From assembly GCF_900111075.1 (NCBI RefSeq), contig NZ_FOFZ01000013.1, forward strand, positions 28,250-92,249: 64,000 nt of DNA, in the 5' to 3' direction. The translations under genes were made by a program, and so were the position numbers. The notes beneath the pieces were generated by a model. The model had not been told where the DNA came from. It ran no database searches and saw only the letters and a program-made list of their open reading frames with translations. Shown piece by piece: positions 8,815 through 17,006 of the stretch. Position 1 is the stretch's first letter; the number at the start of each line of letters is the position of its first letter. The DNA comes from Flavobacterium frigoris. Lineage in GTDB: Bacteria; Bacteroidota; Bacteroidia; Flavobacteriales; Flavobacteriaceae.

Positions 8815-10265
8815 TTATGGCGTAGATTGAATTGTTATAGGTAAACTGTACATTACTCGGGCGACTTCACCATCAACTGTTCCGGGAGTCCAATTTGGAC
8901 TTAGTTTTAATACACGAATAGTTTCTTCTCCCGTTCCATATCCCATGTCTCTTAAAATGGTAAACTCTGAAAGGGAACCATCTTTCTCAACCATAAAGGT
9001 TACATACACTTTGCCCTTTATTTTGTTAGCTGTAGCCTCTTTTGAAACTTTAAAATTTGCAGCGACAAATTTGTAAAACTCATTCATTCCTCCAGGAAAT
9101 GTGGGTTGTGTTTCAGTATCCGCAACTTTGTACGCTTTATTGTCTTCCTTGTCATAAGCACTTAATTCAACCCATTTTGGGCCTTCTGCCTCTTTGAGAT
9201 TGGCAGATTGTTCGCTTGTTGCTTGTTTTGCTACTGGAGGCGGAGGAGGCGGAACATTTTTCTTCTCTTGATTAGATAGTTCGCTGAATCTCTTTTCCGC
9301 TACAATTTTTCCTTTTTCATCGCGGATCTTAAAAATAGTATTTTCAAAATATTTCTCCACTCCGGTAAGTTGATTCTTCGTCTGCTCAGCCTTTACTACT
9401 TTTTGTTCTTGTGCTACTACCTTTGTGCATAATGAAAATAGCAATACAGTCAATAAAGGAATAATAAGTCCTTTTTTTAATAATGCTCTTGATATAGATG
9501 TGGTTTTTGTCATCATAATTAATCGTTTTTTAGTTACTGAATAGTTTAAATTACTGGCCAAGTAATAGGTTGGGTTCGCGTTTGCCTTCGAGATTAATAA
9601 ATTCTGGTAAAACGGAATATTATGGTGTGCTTTGACCACTTTCTCATCCGCTAAGAATTCGTGATTGAGTTGGATTGCTTTTTTGTAGAAAATGAAAATA
9701 GGGTTGAACCAAAACAGGGCTTTGAGTGTCTCTATAACCAAAACGTCTAGCGTGTGTCTTTGGGTTACATGTATTAACTCATGTGTGTATAGTTCTTTTT
9801 CAATTTTCCTGTTGTAATACGCTGCTTCGTTGATAAAAATAGTGTTCAGGAAGGTGTAGGGCAAGGTTTCCTCTTTTAATAAAACTAATTTAGAATTTTT
9901 ATAATCTATTGCTGTATTCGATTTTGTTTTGGTGTTCAACTTTATAATGTTTCTTGCAAAACGAAATAATAGGATTGCTGTTACCAAGGCATAAATGCTC
10001 CAGATTGAAAGTAACCAATAATTTGTTGCGTCTTGCACAACGGCTAAAGTTTCTCCATCTGTGTTAAGGTCGTTTTGTGCTAGTATTGGACTGGAATTTC
10101 TTGAATCACTTCAATAGTGATAAACGGAATCGAAAGTGAAAACACGATACTAAACAATAAGTAAAACCGGTTGAACTGATGCATTTTTTCTTTTTCCAAT
10201 GCTAAATGGTAGACGGCTAAAAGTACGCACAATGAAATGGTCGATTTGAGGAGGAAGTCTATCAT
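8815..10265 (-). pseudogene. M56 (BlaR1-type) peptidase with TonB C-terminal domain, frameshifted
   Basis: Two adjacent minus-strand frames together make one BlaR1/M56 protein. The first (10265-10080, 61 aa) is the typical N-terminal membrane part, with the block LEKEKMHQFNRFYLLFS and a second hydrophobic stretch. It stops after EIPVQY. The next frame, open from about 10090 (reading SSPILAQNDLNTDGET), continues without a gap into the 407-aa piece. That piece carries a further membrane segment, the zinc motif HELIH (residues 86-90 of the piece), a TM near 188-208, a run of six prolines and a TonB C-terminal domain (about 320-405). A one-base shift around 10085-10105 therefore splits the gene; a sequencing error is the alternative. 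The intact protein would be an inner-membrane protease that inactivates BlaI-type repressors. It overlaps the upstream blaI-like gene by ATGA. Confidence 0.8.
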
Positions 10266-10636
10266 TTTTTCTTTTTTTGAATTGCGTTATCTACTATTTT
10301 TTTGAGTTCTTGTAATTCCTTTTCAGACAGATTGGTCTCATTGGTAAAGAAAGAAGCAAATTGCGAAGCGGAATCGTTAAAGAAATTCTTTATCAGTCCG
10401 TTGACGTGTTTTGAGAAATAGTCCGTTTTGGGTACTAAAGGGTAGTATTCCCTAGAGTTTCCAAACTCGGTGTAGGCGACAAAATCTTTGTCGATCATTC
10501 TTTTTAACAAAGTAGCAACGGTGGTTGTCTTGGGTTTTGGTTCTGGAAATGCTTCTAGTAAATCCTTCATAAAGGCTTTCTCCAGTTTCCATAGGTGTTC
10601 CATTAATTGTTCTTCGGAGTTTGTTAACTGTTGCAT
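10262..10636 (-). CDS. BlaI/MecI/CopY family transcriptional repressor
   Basis: A 124-aa winged-helix repressor of the penicillinase repressor family. The N-terminal half (NSEEQLMEHLWKLEKAFMKDLLEAFPEPKPKTTTVATLLKRM, described here in parts: an EEQLMEHLW helix and a recognition region TTTVATLLKRM) matches BlaI. The C-terminal half forms the dimer helix bundle with the cleavable region. These dimers bind TACA/TGTA dyads and are removed when the partner M56 protease cleaves them. The gene sits between the lipoprotein gene (3-bp gap) and the M56 gene (4-bp overlap), a classic regulator-sensor pair. A matching operator is present at 11103-11118. Confidence 0.9.
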   Translation of the reverse strand: MQQLTNSEEQLMEHLWKLEKAFMKDLLEAFPEPKPKTTTVATLLKRMIDKDFVAYTEFGNSREYYPLVPKTDYFSKHVNGLIKNFFNDSASQFASFFTNETNLSEKELQELKKIVDNAIQKKKK

Positions 10637-10639
10637 TTT

Positions 10640-11071
10640 TTATTTTTTATAGGTGTTGTGTTCTTCTGAGATTAAATCTCCTTTATTATAGTGGCGTGTT
10701 GTTGTTAAGTTGCCTTTGTTGTCATAATATTTCCATGTTCCGGAATAATACCAATGGATTTGCTTTTTGTCGTCTTCGATTTTTGTTGCTCCTTTTGCTT
10801 GTATTTTTCTGTTGTTATGATAGGATTTAGTAAAGCATGTATTGCCTTTGTATTTCTCTTTCTTGATTAATACGCTGTCTAAATAATAGCGCCACTTTTT
10901 TATAGGATCGTCATTTTTATATTTTCCAACTGATCTGTAATGGGCGCTGTCGATTGAATATTTTTCTATCCAAAGTCCTTCCCTTTTTCTATCTAAGGTT
11001 TGATTCATGGATTTGGTTTTGCACGAAAACAAACTAAAGATACAAATTAAGCTGATCATTAAATTTTTCAT
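10640..11071 (-). CDS. Small lipoprotein, MORN-like repeats
   Basis: A 143-aa protein with a lipoprotein signal: a hydrophobic start followed by FSLFSC with the lipidated Cys at residue 17. The rest is rich in Tyr, Trp, Lys and Asn and contains repeated short units of the GxWKYYDNKGNL kind (WRYYLDSVL, WYYSGTWKYYDNKGNL), similar to MORN-like variants common in Bacteroidota. It is the first gene of the lipoprotein-blaI-M56 operon and therefore probably the regulated output. No precise function is known. Confidence 0.65.
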   Translation of the reverse strand: MKNLMISLICIFSLFSCKTKSMNQTLDRKREGLWIEKYSIDSAHYRSVGKYKNDDPIKKWRYYLDSVLIKKEKYKGNTCFTKSYHNNRKIQAKGATKIEDDKKQIHWYYSGTWKYYDNKGNLTTTRHYNKGDLISEEHNTYKK

Positions 11072-11102
11072 ATGCTTTTTACTTCTACAAATACAAATCT
11101 TG

Positions 11103-11137
11103 CTCTACAAATGTAGAGATATATTTTAAATAAACAA
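11103..11137 (-). promoter_or_regulatory. Promoter with overlapping BlaI-type operator
   Basis: On the minus strand TTG (11137-11135), a 19-bp spacer and TACATTTG (11115-11108) form a flavobacterial promoter for the lipoprotein-blaI-M56 operon. The -7 element lies inside the dyad CTCTACA-AA-TGTAGAG (11103-11118), which has the TACA/TGTA half-sites bound by BlaI/MecI repressors. A further TACAAATACA lies at 11086-11097. The arrangement indicates autoregulation by the encoded repressor. Confidence 0.75.
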
Positions 11138-11317
11138 GTTTTAAAGTGATTTATTTGAATTATAGTCATTTACAGCAGCGAAAGTCTGTATATAAGTACC
11201 GAGTAAGTACATCTAAGATGGTATAGAATCTGAGTTTTTATGAAGTGCCCGCAATCAGCTAGCGGAAATTCTTGTTGGATTCTGTTTTTGTGGTAGTAAC
11301 TTAATGTTGTTGTATTT

Positions 11318-11454
11318 GCGTTAGGGTTAGCAGTGGAAATCCTCTTTTGTCTCGTTCTTAAAACGAGACAAAAGAGATTGAAGCGAATAGCCCGCCCTTG
11401 TTGCTGCAGTAGCGTGAGGGTTGAAATAGCTGTTGCTGCAACGAGGTAACGCCC
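11318..11454. repeat. Structured intergenic element
   Basis: The terminal hexamers GCGTTA (11318-11323) and TAACGC (11447-11452) are complementary. Inside lies a perfect 15-bp hairpin (11342-11356 with 11362-11376). Between that hairpin and the 3' end is the sequence AGCGAATAGCCCG. From memory, flavobacterial genomes carry many intergenic elements with this GCGTTAGGG...AGCCCG...CGCCC layout, but only one copy is in this window. It directly abuts the terminator of the dipeptidase gene. Confidence 0.45.
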
Positions 11455-11487
11455 AAAAAAAAATCCGCTCATTGCTGAACGGATTTT
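11454..11487 (-). terminator. Terminator of the M20 dipeptidase gene
   Basis: An 8-bp stem AAAATCCG/CGGATTTT (11460-11467 and 11480-11487), followed on the minus strand by a run of T. Confidence 0.8.
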
Positions 11488-11508
11488 GTAGATGGATGTG
11501 GAGTGCGT

Positions 11509-12897
11509 TTATTTGCTTAACTCCACAAAATATTTGTAAAACAACGGAATAGTTTCGATTCCTTTAAGGTAATTAAAGATTCCGAAATGTTCATTTGGCG
11601 AGTGAATTGCATCGCTGTCTAAACCAAATCCCATTAGGATCGTTTTGCTTTTTAATTCTTTTTCGAATAAAGCGACAATAGGAATACTTCCGCCAGAACG
11701 AACTGGAATGGCTGGAACTCCAAAAGTTTCCGTATAAGCCATGTTAGCGGCCTTGTAGCCAATGCTGTCGATAGGGGTCACATAACCCTGACCTCCGTGA
11801 TGCGGCGTCACTTTTACGGTTACTGAATCAGGAGCGATACTCATGAAATGTTTTGTGAATAATTCAGTGATCTGTTCCCATTCTTGGTTGGGTACTAAAC
11901 GCATGGAGATTTTAGCAAACGCTTGACTTGCGATAACCGTTTTAGCTCCTGCACCAGTGTAACCTCCCCAGATTCCGTTTACGTCTAATGTAGGACGAAT
12001 GGAGTTTCTTTCGTTAGTCACGTAGCCTTTTTCGCCATAGACGTCTTTTAAATCGAGTGCTTTTTTATATTTTTCTAAGCTAAAAGGGGCTTTTGCCATT
12101 TCGGCTCTTTCTTCAAGAGATAATTCTTCAACGTTATCATAAAATCCAGGAATGGTAATATGATTGTTTTCATCATGAAGTGAAGCGATCATTTTTGCCA
12201 AAATATTGATTGGATTGGCCACCGCACCACCGTATAAACCGGAATGTAAATCACGATTTGGTCCTGTAACCTCTACTTCTACATAGCTTAGTCCACGAAG
12301 ACCTGTTGTAATAGAAGGTTGTTGATTTGAGATCATTCCAGTATCTGAAATTAAGATCACATCATTTTTAAGTTTTTCGATATTGTTTTCAACGAAGGTT
12401 TTTAGGTTTACACTTCCTACTTCTTCTTCTCCTTCAATCATGAATTTCACGTTGCAAGGCAAAGTATTGCTTTGAATCATGTATTCGAACGCTTTTACGT
12501 GCATGTACATTTGGCCTTTATCGTCACAGGCACCACGAGCAAAAATGGCTCCTTCTGGGTGAATATCGGTAGTTTTTATCACTGGTTCAAATGGGGGAGA
12601 AGTCCAAAGTTCCATTGGGTCTGCCGGCTGTACATCATAATGACCGTAAACTAATACTGTAGGCAAGTTTTTGTCGATTATTTTCTCACCATAAACAATA
12701 GGGTAACCATCAGTTTCACAGATTTCTACGAAATCGCAACCTGCTTTTTCTAGGCTTACTTTTACCGCTTCCGAAGTTTCGATAACATCTTGAGAGTAGG
12801 CTGCATCAGCACTTACAGAAGGCATTTTTAATAATTCAATTAATTCGTTGATGAAACGATCTTTGTTTTCTTGAACGTATGACTTGATATTTTCCAT
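11509..12897 (-). CDS. M20 family dipeptidase
   Basis: A 462-aa cytosolic metallopeptidase of the M20 family, most like non-specific dipeptidases (CNDP-type), which hydrolyse dipeptides with two bridging zinc ions. Visible ligands and motifs are YGHYDVQ (H86, D88), GACDDKG (bridging D at about 125) and IEGEEEVGS (catalytic Glu about 157 and ligand next to it). The HSPNEHFG motif near the C-terminus supplies the last His. A dimerisation domain lies at about 200-380. The length is full. TACTTTTG on the minus strand (12929-12922) lies 25 bp before the ATG and is the likely -7 element. Monocistronic. Confidence 0.93.
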   Translation of the reverse strand: MENIKSYVQENKDRFINELIELLKMPSVSADAAYSQDVIETSEAVKVSLEKAGCDFVEICETDGYPIVYGEKIIDKNLPTVLVYGHYDVQPADPMELWTSPPFEPVIKTTDIHPEGAIFARGACDDKGQMYMHVKAFEYMIQSNTLPCNVKFMIEGEEEVGSVNLKTFVENNIEKLKNDVILISDTGMISNQQPSITTGLRGLSYVEVEVTGPNRDLHSGLYGGAVANPINILAKMIASLHDENNHITIPGFYDNVEELSLEERAEMAKAPFSLEKYKKALDLKDVYGEKGYVTNERNSIRPTLDVNGIWGGYTGAGAKTVIASQAFAKISMRLVPNQEWEQITELFTKHFMSIAPDSVTVKVTPHHGGQGYVTPIDSIGYKAANMAYTETFGVPAIPVRSGGSIPIVALFEKELKSKTILMGFGLDSDAIHSPNEHFGIFNYLKGIETIPLFYKYFVELSK

Positions 12898-12966
12898 TTA
12901 TTAACTAATTTTTTATAGTTTCAAAAGTACAAAAAATAGAATGAAAAAATTTTTAAAAAAAATACT

Positions 12967-12995
12967 TTGAAAGTTCAAACTTATGTCTATATTTG
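12967..12995 (+). promoter_or_regulatory. tRNA-Leu promoter
   Basis: TTG at 12967-12969, an 18-bp spacer and TATATTTG at 12988-12995, ending 15 bp before the tRNA 5' end. Confidence 0.75.
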
Positions 12996-13010
12996 CACCC
13001 ACAATTGCAC

Positions 13011-13092
13011 GCGGATATGGTGAAATTGGTAGACATGCCAGACTTAGGATCTGGTGCCGCAAGGCGTGTAGGTTCGAGTCCTATTATCCGCA
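13011..13092 (+). tRNA. tRNA-Leu (anticodon UAG)
   Basis: The acceptor arms GCGGATA (13011-13017) and TATCCGC (13085-13091) pair perfectly, with discriminator A at 13092. The anticodon stem CCAGA/TCTGG encloses the loop CTTAGGA, giving anticodon UAG (13045-13047) for CUA codons. A long variable arm (TGCCGCAAGGCGT) marks a class II tRNA, as expected for Leu. The T arm GGTTCGAGTCC is standard. CCA is not encoded. Confidence 0.97.
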
Positions 13093-13098
13093 CATCTT

Positions 13099-13146
13099 AA
13101 AAGACTTAAACAGCTGATTATCAGTTTTTTAAGTCTTTTTTGTTTT
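13099..13146 (+). terminator. Terminator after tRNA-Leu
   Basis: A 12-bp stem (13099-13110 with 13128-13139), followed by T-rich DNA. Confidence 0.8.
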
Positions 13147-13628
13147 TTTACTTCTCAAAAAGTCGGGTAACATAAGACAATAACAACCCATATTGATAAA
13201 GTACTTGTTCCTATTTGCACTCAAACAGTCACTTAAATCCGTTTTTAAATTAAAATAAAAATAAATAATCTTTCGCCACAAAATTGATTACCCTCCTTAA
13301 CCCTAAATTTATTTGCGTTATTTTTCTCTTCTATTCTTCCATTTACGGTTTTCCTGATGTAGGCCTGTTTTTAAAGTTGTTGAAAGGAGACATACCTATT
13401 TATTAAAGAAAAAATCAAAAAGGAGAAGTGTTTTGACTGCTTTTTAAACCAATAATCTCACTAAAACTGGGTATTGCCTAATCCTCAAAATCAGTGTTAT
13501 TTTACATGTTAACTAAGAAAGAAACCCAAGCAGATAGAGCGTAATAAAATAAAACGGCCTAAAAAAGCAAAAAACTACGAATTACCTTATCTTACACCAT
13601 ATTAAATAAATTTGATTAATTACAATTA
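13147..13628. other. Gene-free stretch before the restriction operon
   Basis: No coding region or RNA was recognised over 480 bp. It is AT-rich and presumably holds the hsdM promoter, but no clear TTG-N-TAnnTTTG pair was picked out. Confidence 0.4.
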
Positions 13629-15191
13629 ATGGCAGCCGAACAAAAACAAAAATTAGAACAACAACTCTGGAACATCGCAAACACCCTACGTGGTAAAATG
13701 GATGCCGACGATTTTAGAGATTACATACTAGGTTTCATCTTCTACAAGTACCTGAGTACTAAAATGGATTTGTATGCCAACCAAATACTACAACCAGACG
13801 GACTAACTTTTCAGGAGATTGAAGGACATGCTGATGAAGCATTGCTAATGCAGGAAGTAAAACAACTTGCCATTGATAAATTGGGTTTTTTCTTAGAACC
13901 GTCAGAGCTGTTTTCTGAATTGGCGCATAGAGGAAATGCCGGTGGAAAAAACAATTTCATTCTGGGCGACCTTGCCAAAGTACTCACGCACATTGAGCAA
14001 AGTACCATGGGATCTGAGAGTGAAGAAGATTTTGGAAACTTATTTTCTGATCTTGATTTAACCTCTCATAAATTAGGGAAGTCGGAAAGTGATAAAAACG
14101 AATTGATTGTAAAAGTGCTTACTCATCTGGACGAAATTGATTTTGATTTAGAAAATACAGACAGCGATGTTCTGGGTGATGCTTACGAATACCTCATTGG
14201 ACAATTTGCCAGTGGAGCAGGTAAAAAAGCGGGAGAATTCTACACGCCACAACAAGTAAGTAGTGTTCTCGCCCAACTCGTAACCGTGGGCAAAGACAAA
14301 CTAAAAAGTGTCTATGATCCTACTTGTGGTTCTGGTTCGTTATTATTGCGTGTTGCCAAAGAAGTCAAAGATGTTAGCGCTTTTTATGGTCAAGAAATGA
14401 ATCCTACGACCTACAACTTGTGTCGTATGAACATGATTATGCACGATGTACACTACAAACGTTTTGACATCAAGAATGAAGATACCTTAGAACGCCCACA
14501 GCATATTGACCAGCGTTTTGAAGCCATTGTGGCCAATCCTCCTTTCTCGGCTAACTGGAGCGCGAGCCCTTTGTTCATGACTGATGAGCGTTTCTCGGCT
14601 TATGGAAAACTAGCCCCAAGTTCTAAAGCTGATTTTGCCTTTGTACAACACATGGTACATCAGCTAGACGATAACGGAACCATGGCTATTGTCCTGCCAC
14701 ACGGCGTTTTGTTTCGTGGCGGTGCCGAAGGTCACATTCGTAAATACTTGATTGAAGACAAGAATTATCTCGACGCCGTGATTGGATTACCTGCGAACAT
14801 CTTTTACGGAACTTCGATACCGACTTGTATTTTGGTCTTGAAAAAAACACGCCAAAACCCCGAAGACGTCTTGTTTATTGATGCCAGCCAACATTTTGAC
14901 AAGGTAAAAACCCAAAACGTATTGCTAGAAGAGCACATTGACAAAATCATAACGACCTACAGCAGCCGCAGCGAAGAAAATAAATACAGCCGTATTGCCA
15001 CGCTAGATTTCATGGCGTCACAGGATTACAACCTGAACATTCCTCGTTATGTAGATACGTTTGAAGCTGAAGCAAGTATTGATATTAATGCTGTTGCAAA
15101 AGAAATAAAAGCCTTGGATACGCAAATTAACGAGACCGATAAAAGGATAGCCGCTTTTTGTACTGAATTAGGAATAGAAATGCCTTTTTAA
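13629..15191 (+). CDS. hsdM: Type I restriction-modification methyltransferase subunit
   Basis: A 520-aa N6-adenine methyltransferase subunit of a type I system. With HsdS it methylates the recognition site, and with HsdR it completes the restriction complex. The N-terminal HsdM_N helical domain (about 5-150) is followed by an N6 methylase domain. That domain carries the SAM motif DPTCGSGSLLL (from residue 230) and the catalytic NPPF (about 303). The block EFYTPQQVS just before is typical. hsdS follows after 2 bp, so the genes are co-transcribed and probably coupled. Length and motifs suggest a functional subunit. Confidence 0.95.
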   Translation: MAAEQKQKLEQQLWNIANTLRGKMDADDFRDYILGFIFYKYLSTKMDLYANQILQPDGLTFQEIEGHADEALLMQEVKQLAIDKLGFFLEPSELFSELAHRGNAGGKNNFILGDLAKVLTHIEQSTMGSESEEDFGNLFSDLDLTSHKLGKSESDKNELIVKVLTHLDEIDFDLENTDSDVLGDAYEYLIGQFASGAGKKAGEFYTPQQVSSVLAQLVTVGKDKLKSVYDPTCGSGSLLLRVAKEVKDVSAFYGQEMNPTTYNLCRMNMIMHDVHYKRFDIKNEDTLERPQHIDQRFEAIVANPPFSANWSASPLFMTDERFSAYGKLAPSSKADFAFVQHMVHQLDDNGTMAIVLPHGVLFRGGAEGHIRKYLIEDKNYLDAVIGLPANIFYGTSIPTCILVLKKTRQNPEDVLFIDASQHFDKVKTQNVLLEEHIDKIITTYSSRSEENKYSRIATLDFMASQDYNLNIPRYVDTFEAEASIDINAVAKEIKALDTQINETDKRIAAFCTELGIEMPF

Positions 15192-15193
15192 CC

Positions 15194-16366
15194 ATGGAAA
15201 AACTAATACCACAAATACGTTTTCCTGAGTTTAGAGGGGAATGGGAGAATAAGAAATTAGGAAATGTTGCAGAATTCACTTCTAGTAAAAGAGTTTATTT
15301 GACTGATTATGTTAATGAAGGAATACCTTTTTATAGAGGTAAAGAAATATCGGAATTAAAATTAGGCATCACACCAAACGATATTTTATTTATATCCGAG
15401 CATTCTTATGAAATGTTTAAGAAAAAATATGGAGTTCCTCGAATAAATGATCTTCTAATTACTGCAGTGGGGACTTTAGGGAATGTATTAAGGATAAAAG
15501 ACAATTCTAGATTTTACTTCAAAGATGGAAACCTAATTTGGATTAGAAAGATTAATCAGTTGTCGACTTTTCTGGAAATAGGATTCAATGTTTATAAATT
15601 AGATATTGAAAAAACATCAATAGGTTCAACACAAAGAGCATTAACAATGGTCGAATTGAGAAAACTTGTTTTTCCATTCCCATCCCTGCCAGAACAAACA
15701 AAAATCGCCACATTCCTAACCGCAGTCGATGAAAAACTCACCGCCTTAAAACAAAAGAAAACCCTTTTAGAGCAATACAAAAAAGGCGTGATGCAGCAAA
15801 TTTTCTCGCAAGAATTGCGGTTTAAAGATGATAATGGGAATGATTTTCCGGATTGGGAGGAGAAAAAGTTGGGGGAATTGGGGAAATTTTCTGCTGGAGG
15901 CGATTTAATAAAATTAGATTATGAGAAAGAAAAAAACGGGAAATATATTTATCCAATTTATGCCAATGGAGCTGGAGAGGGAATTTATGGTTATGCAACA
16001 ACATTTCAGTATCAATCAAATTGTGTTACAGTGAGTGGTAGAGGTAACTTAGGATTTGCTAATGCTCGTAAAGAAAACTTCAATGCGATTGTCCGGCTAA
16101 TTGTTATAATTCCTAAACAAGAAGTTAATTCAAAATTTCTAGAAGAAGCAATTAACAATGTCAATTTCGCAATTGAAAGTACAGGTGTTCCACAATTAAC
16201 AGTTCCACAAATTTCAGCTTATAAAATTTTTATTCCTTCTATAAAAGAACAAACCAAAATAGCCAATTTTCTATCGGCAATCGATGAAAAAATCAATCAT
16301 TGTCAAGAACAAATAGAAAAGGCAGGGATTTGGAAAAAAGGGTTGTTGCAACAAATGTTTGTGTAA
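15194..16366 (+). CDS. hsdS: Type I restriction-modification specificity subunit
   Basis: A 390-aa DNA specificity subunit with the usual two target-recognition domains (about 10-150 and 215-335). Each is followed by a conserved helix. The central helix contains LPEQTKIATFLTAVDEKL and ends in QYKKGVMQQIF; the C-terminal one contains KEQTKIANFLSAIDEKI and ends in KKGLLQQMF. The two conserved parts are clear repeats of each other, as in functional HsdS proteins. The recognition sequence cannot be predicted. The stop at 16366 is immediately followed by a 34-bp palindrome and a RAYT gene that separate hsdS from hsdR. Confidence 0.93.
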   Translation: MEKLIPQIRFPEFRGEWENKKLGNVAEFTSSKRVYLTDYVNEGIPFYRGKEISELKLGITPNDILFISEHSYEMFKKKYGVPRINDLLITAVGTLGNVLRIKDNSRFYFKDGNLIWIRKINQLSTFLEIGFNVYKLDIEKTSIGSTQRALTMVELRKLVFPFPSLPEQTKIATFLTAVDEKLTALKQKKTLLEQYKKGVMQQIFSQELRFKDDNGNDFPDWEEKKLGELGKFSAGGDLIKLDYEKEKNGKYIYPIYANGAGEGIYGYATTFQYQSNCVTVSGRGNLGFANARKENFNAIVRLIVIIPKQEVNSKFLEEAINNVNFAIESTGVPQLTVPQISAYKIFIPSIKEQTKIANFLSAIDEKINHCQEQIEKAGIWKKGLLQQMFV

Positions 16367-16371
16367 ATACG

Positions 16372-16405
16372 TCCGTAGAGACGCGATTAATCGCGTCTCT
16401 ACGGA
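16372..16405. repeat. REP-type perfect palindrome
   Basis: A 34-bp perfect palindrome with half-site TCCGTAGAGACGCGATT. It lies 5 bp after the hsdS stop and 13 bp before the RAYT start. The core GACGCGATTAATCGCGTC is GC-richer than the surroundings. Its position next to a REP-associated transposase suggests it is the REP substrate of that enzyme. Confidence 0.8.
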
Positions 16406-16418
16406 ATAAAACCAAAAT

Positions 16419-17006
16419 ATGAAAAAATTTCAAAATAAATACCGCATCCCATCCGCCCGATTGCAAAATTGGGATTACGGCAGCAATGGCGCGTATTTTA
16501 TTACGATATGCACCCATAAAACGCAGCATTTTTTTGGTAAAGTAGCCACGCGATTAATCGCATCTGCACCTGACGACAGTAATAAAAAAAACGAAATGCA
16601 ATTAAATGAATTGGGGAAAATTGCCCATTCGATTTGGGCAGAAATTCCCAATCAGTTTCCGTATGTCGAATTGGGAAATTTTGTTATTATGCCCAATCAT
16701 ATGCATGGGATATTAATTATTAATAAAAATGGCATCGCGATAAATGCGGCAATGGATCCCGCAATCAATGGTGGATTTGCAGGCAATCATAATCCGATGT
16801 TGCAAGAAAATATATCCCGTATTATTCGATGGTATAAGGGAAGATGTAGTTTTGAAATGCGAAAAATCCATGCCGATTTTAATTGGCAAAGTCGTTTTCA
16901 TGATCATGTCATCCGAGATTCAAAAGCATTCGAGAATATTCAGAATTATATAGAACAGAATCCTGCAAAATGGGCAGCAGATAAATTTTATAATTTAAAA
17001 ATATGA
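16419..17006 (+). CDS. REP-associated tyrosine transposase (RAYT)
   Basis: A 195-aa Y1/HUH single-strand transposase of the TnpA-REP type, which nicks and joins REP hairpins. The HUH motif is in MPNHMHGIL (H94, H96), with the start RLQNWDYGSNGAYFITICT typical of the family; a candidate catalytic Tyr is Y139 in IIRWYKGR. Residues 43-51 (ATRLIASAP) are encoded by DNA that closely copies the nearby REP core, an in-frame insertion relative to most family members. The ORF lies inside the hsd operon, 52 bp after hsdS, and its stop overlaps the hsdR start (ATGA). Whether it is still active is unknown. Confidence 0.88.
   Translation: MKKFQNKYRIPSARLQNWDYGSNGAYFITICTHKTQHFFGKVATRLIASAPDDSNKKNEMQLNELGKIAHSIWAEIPNQFPYVELGNFVIMPNHMHGILIINKNGIAINAAMDPAINGGFAGNHNPMLQENISRIIRWYKGRCSFEMRKIHADFNWQSRFHDHVIRDSKAFENIQNYIEQNPAKWAADKFYNLKI

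Noticed and set aside
12472..12654. Plus-strand frame within the M20 dipeptidase gene
   Set aside because: Antisense to a well-supported gene; no independent signal.
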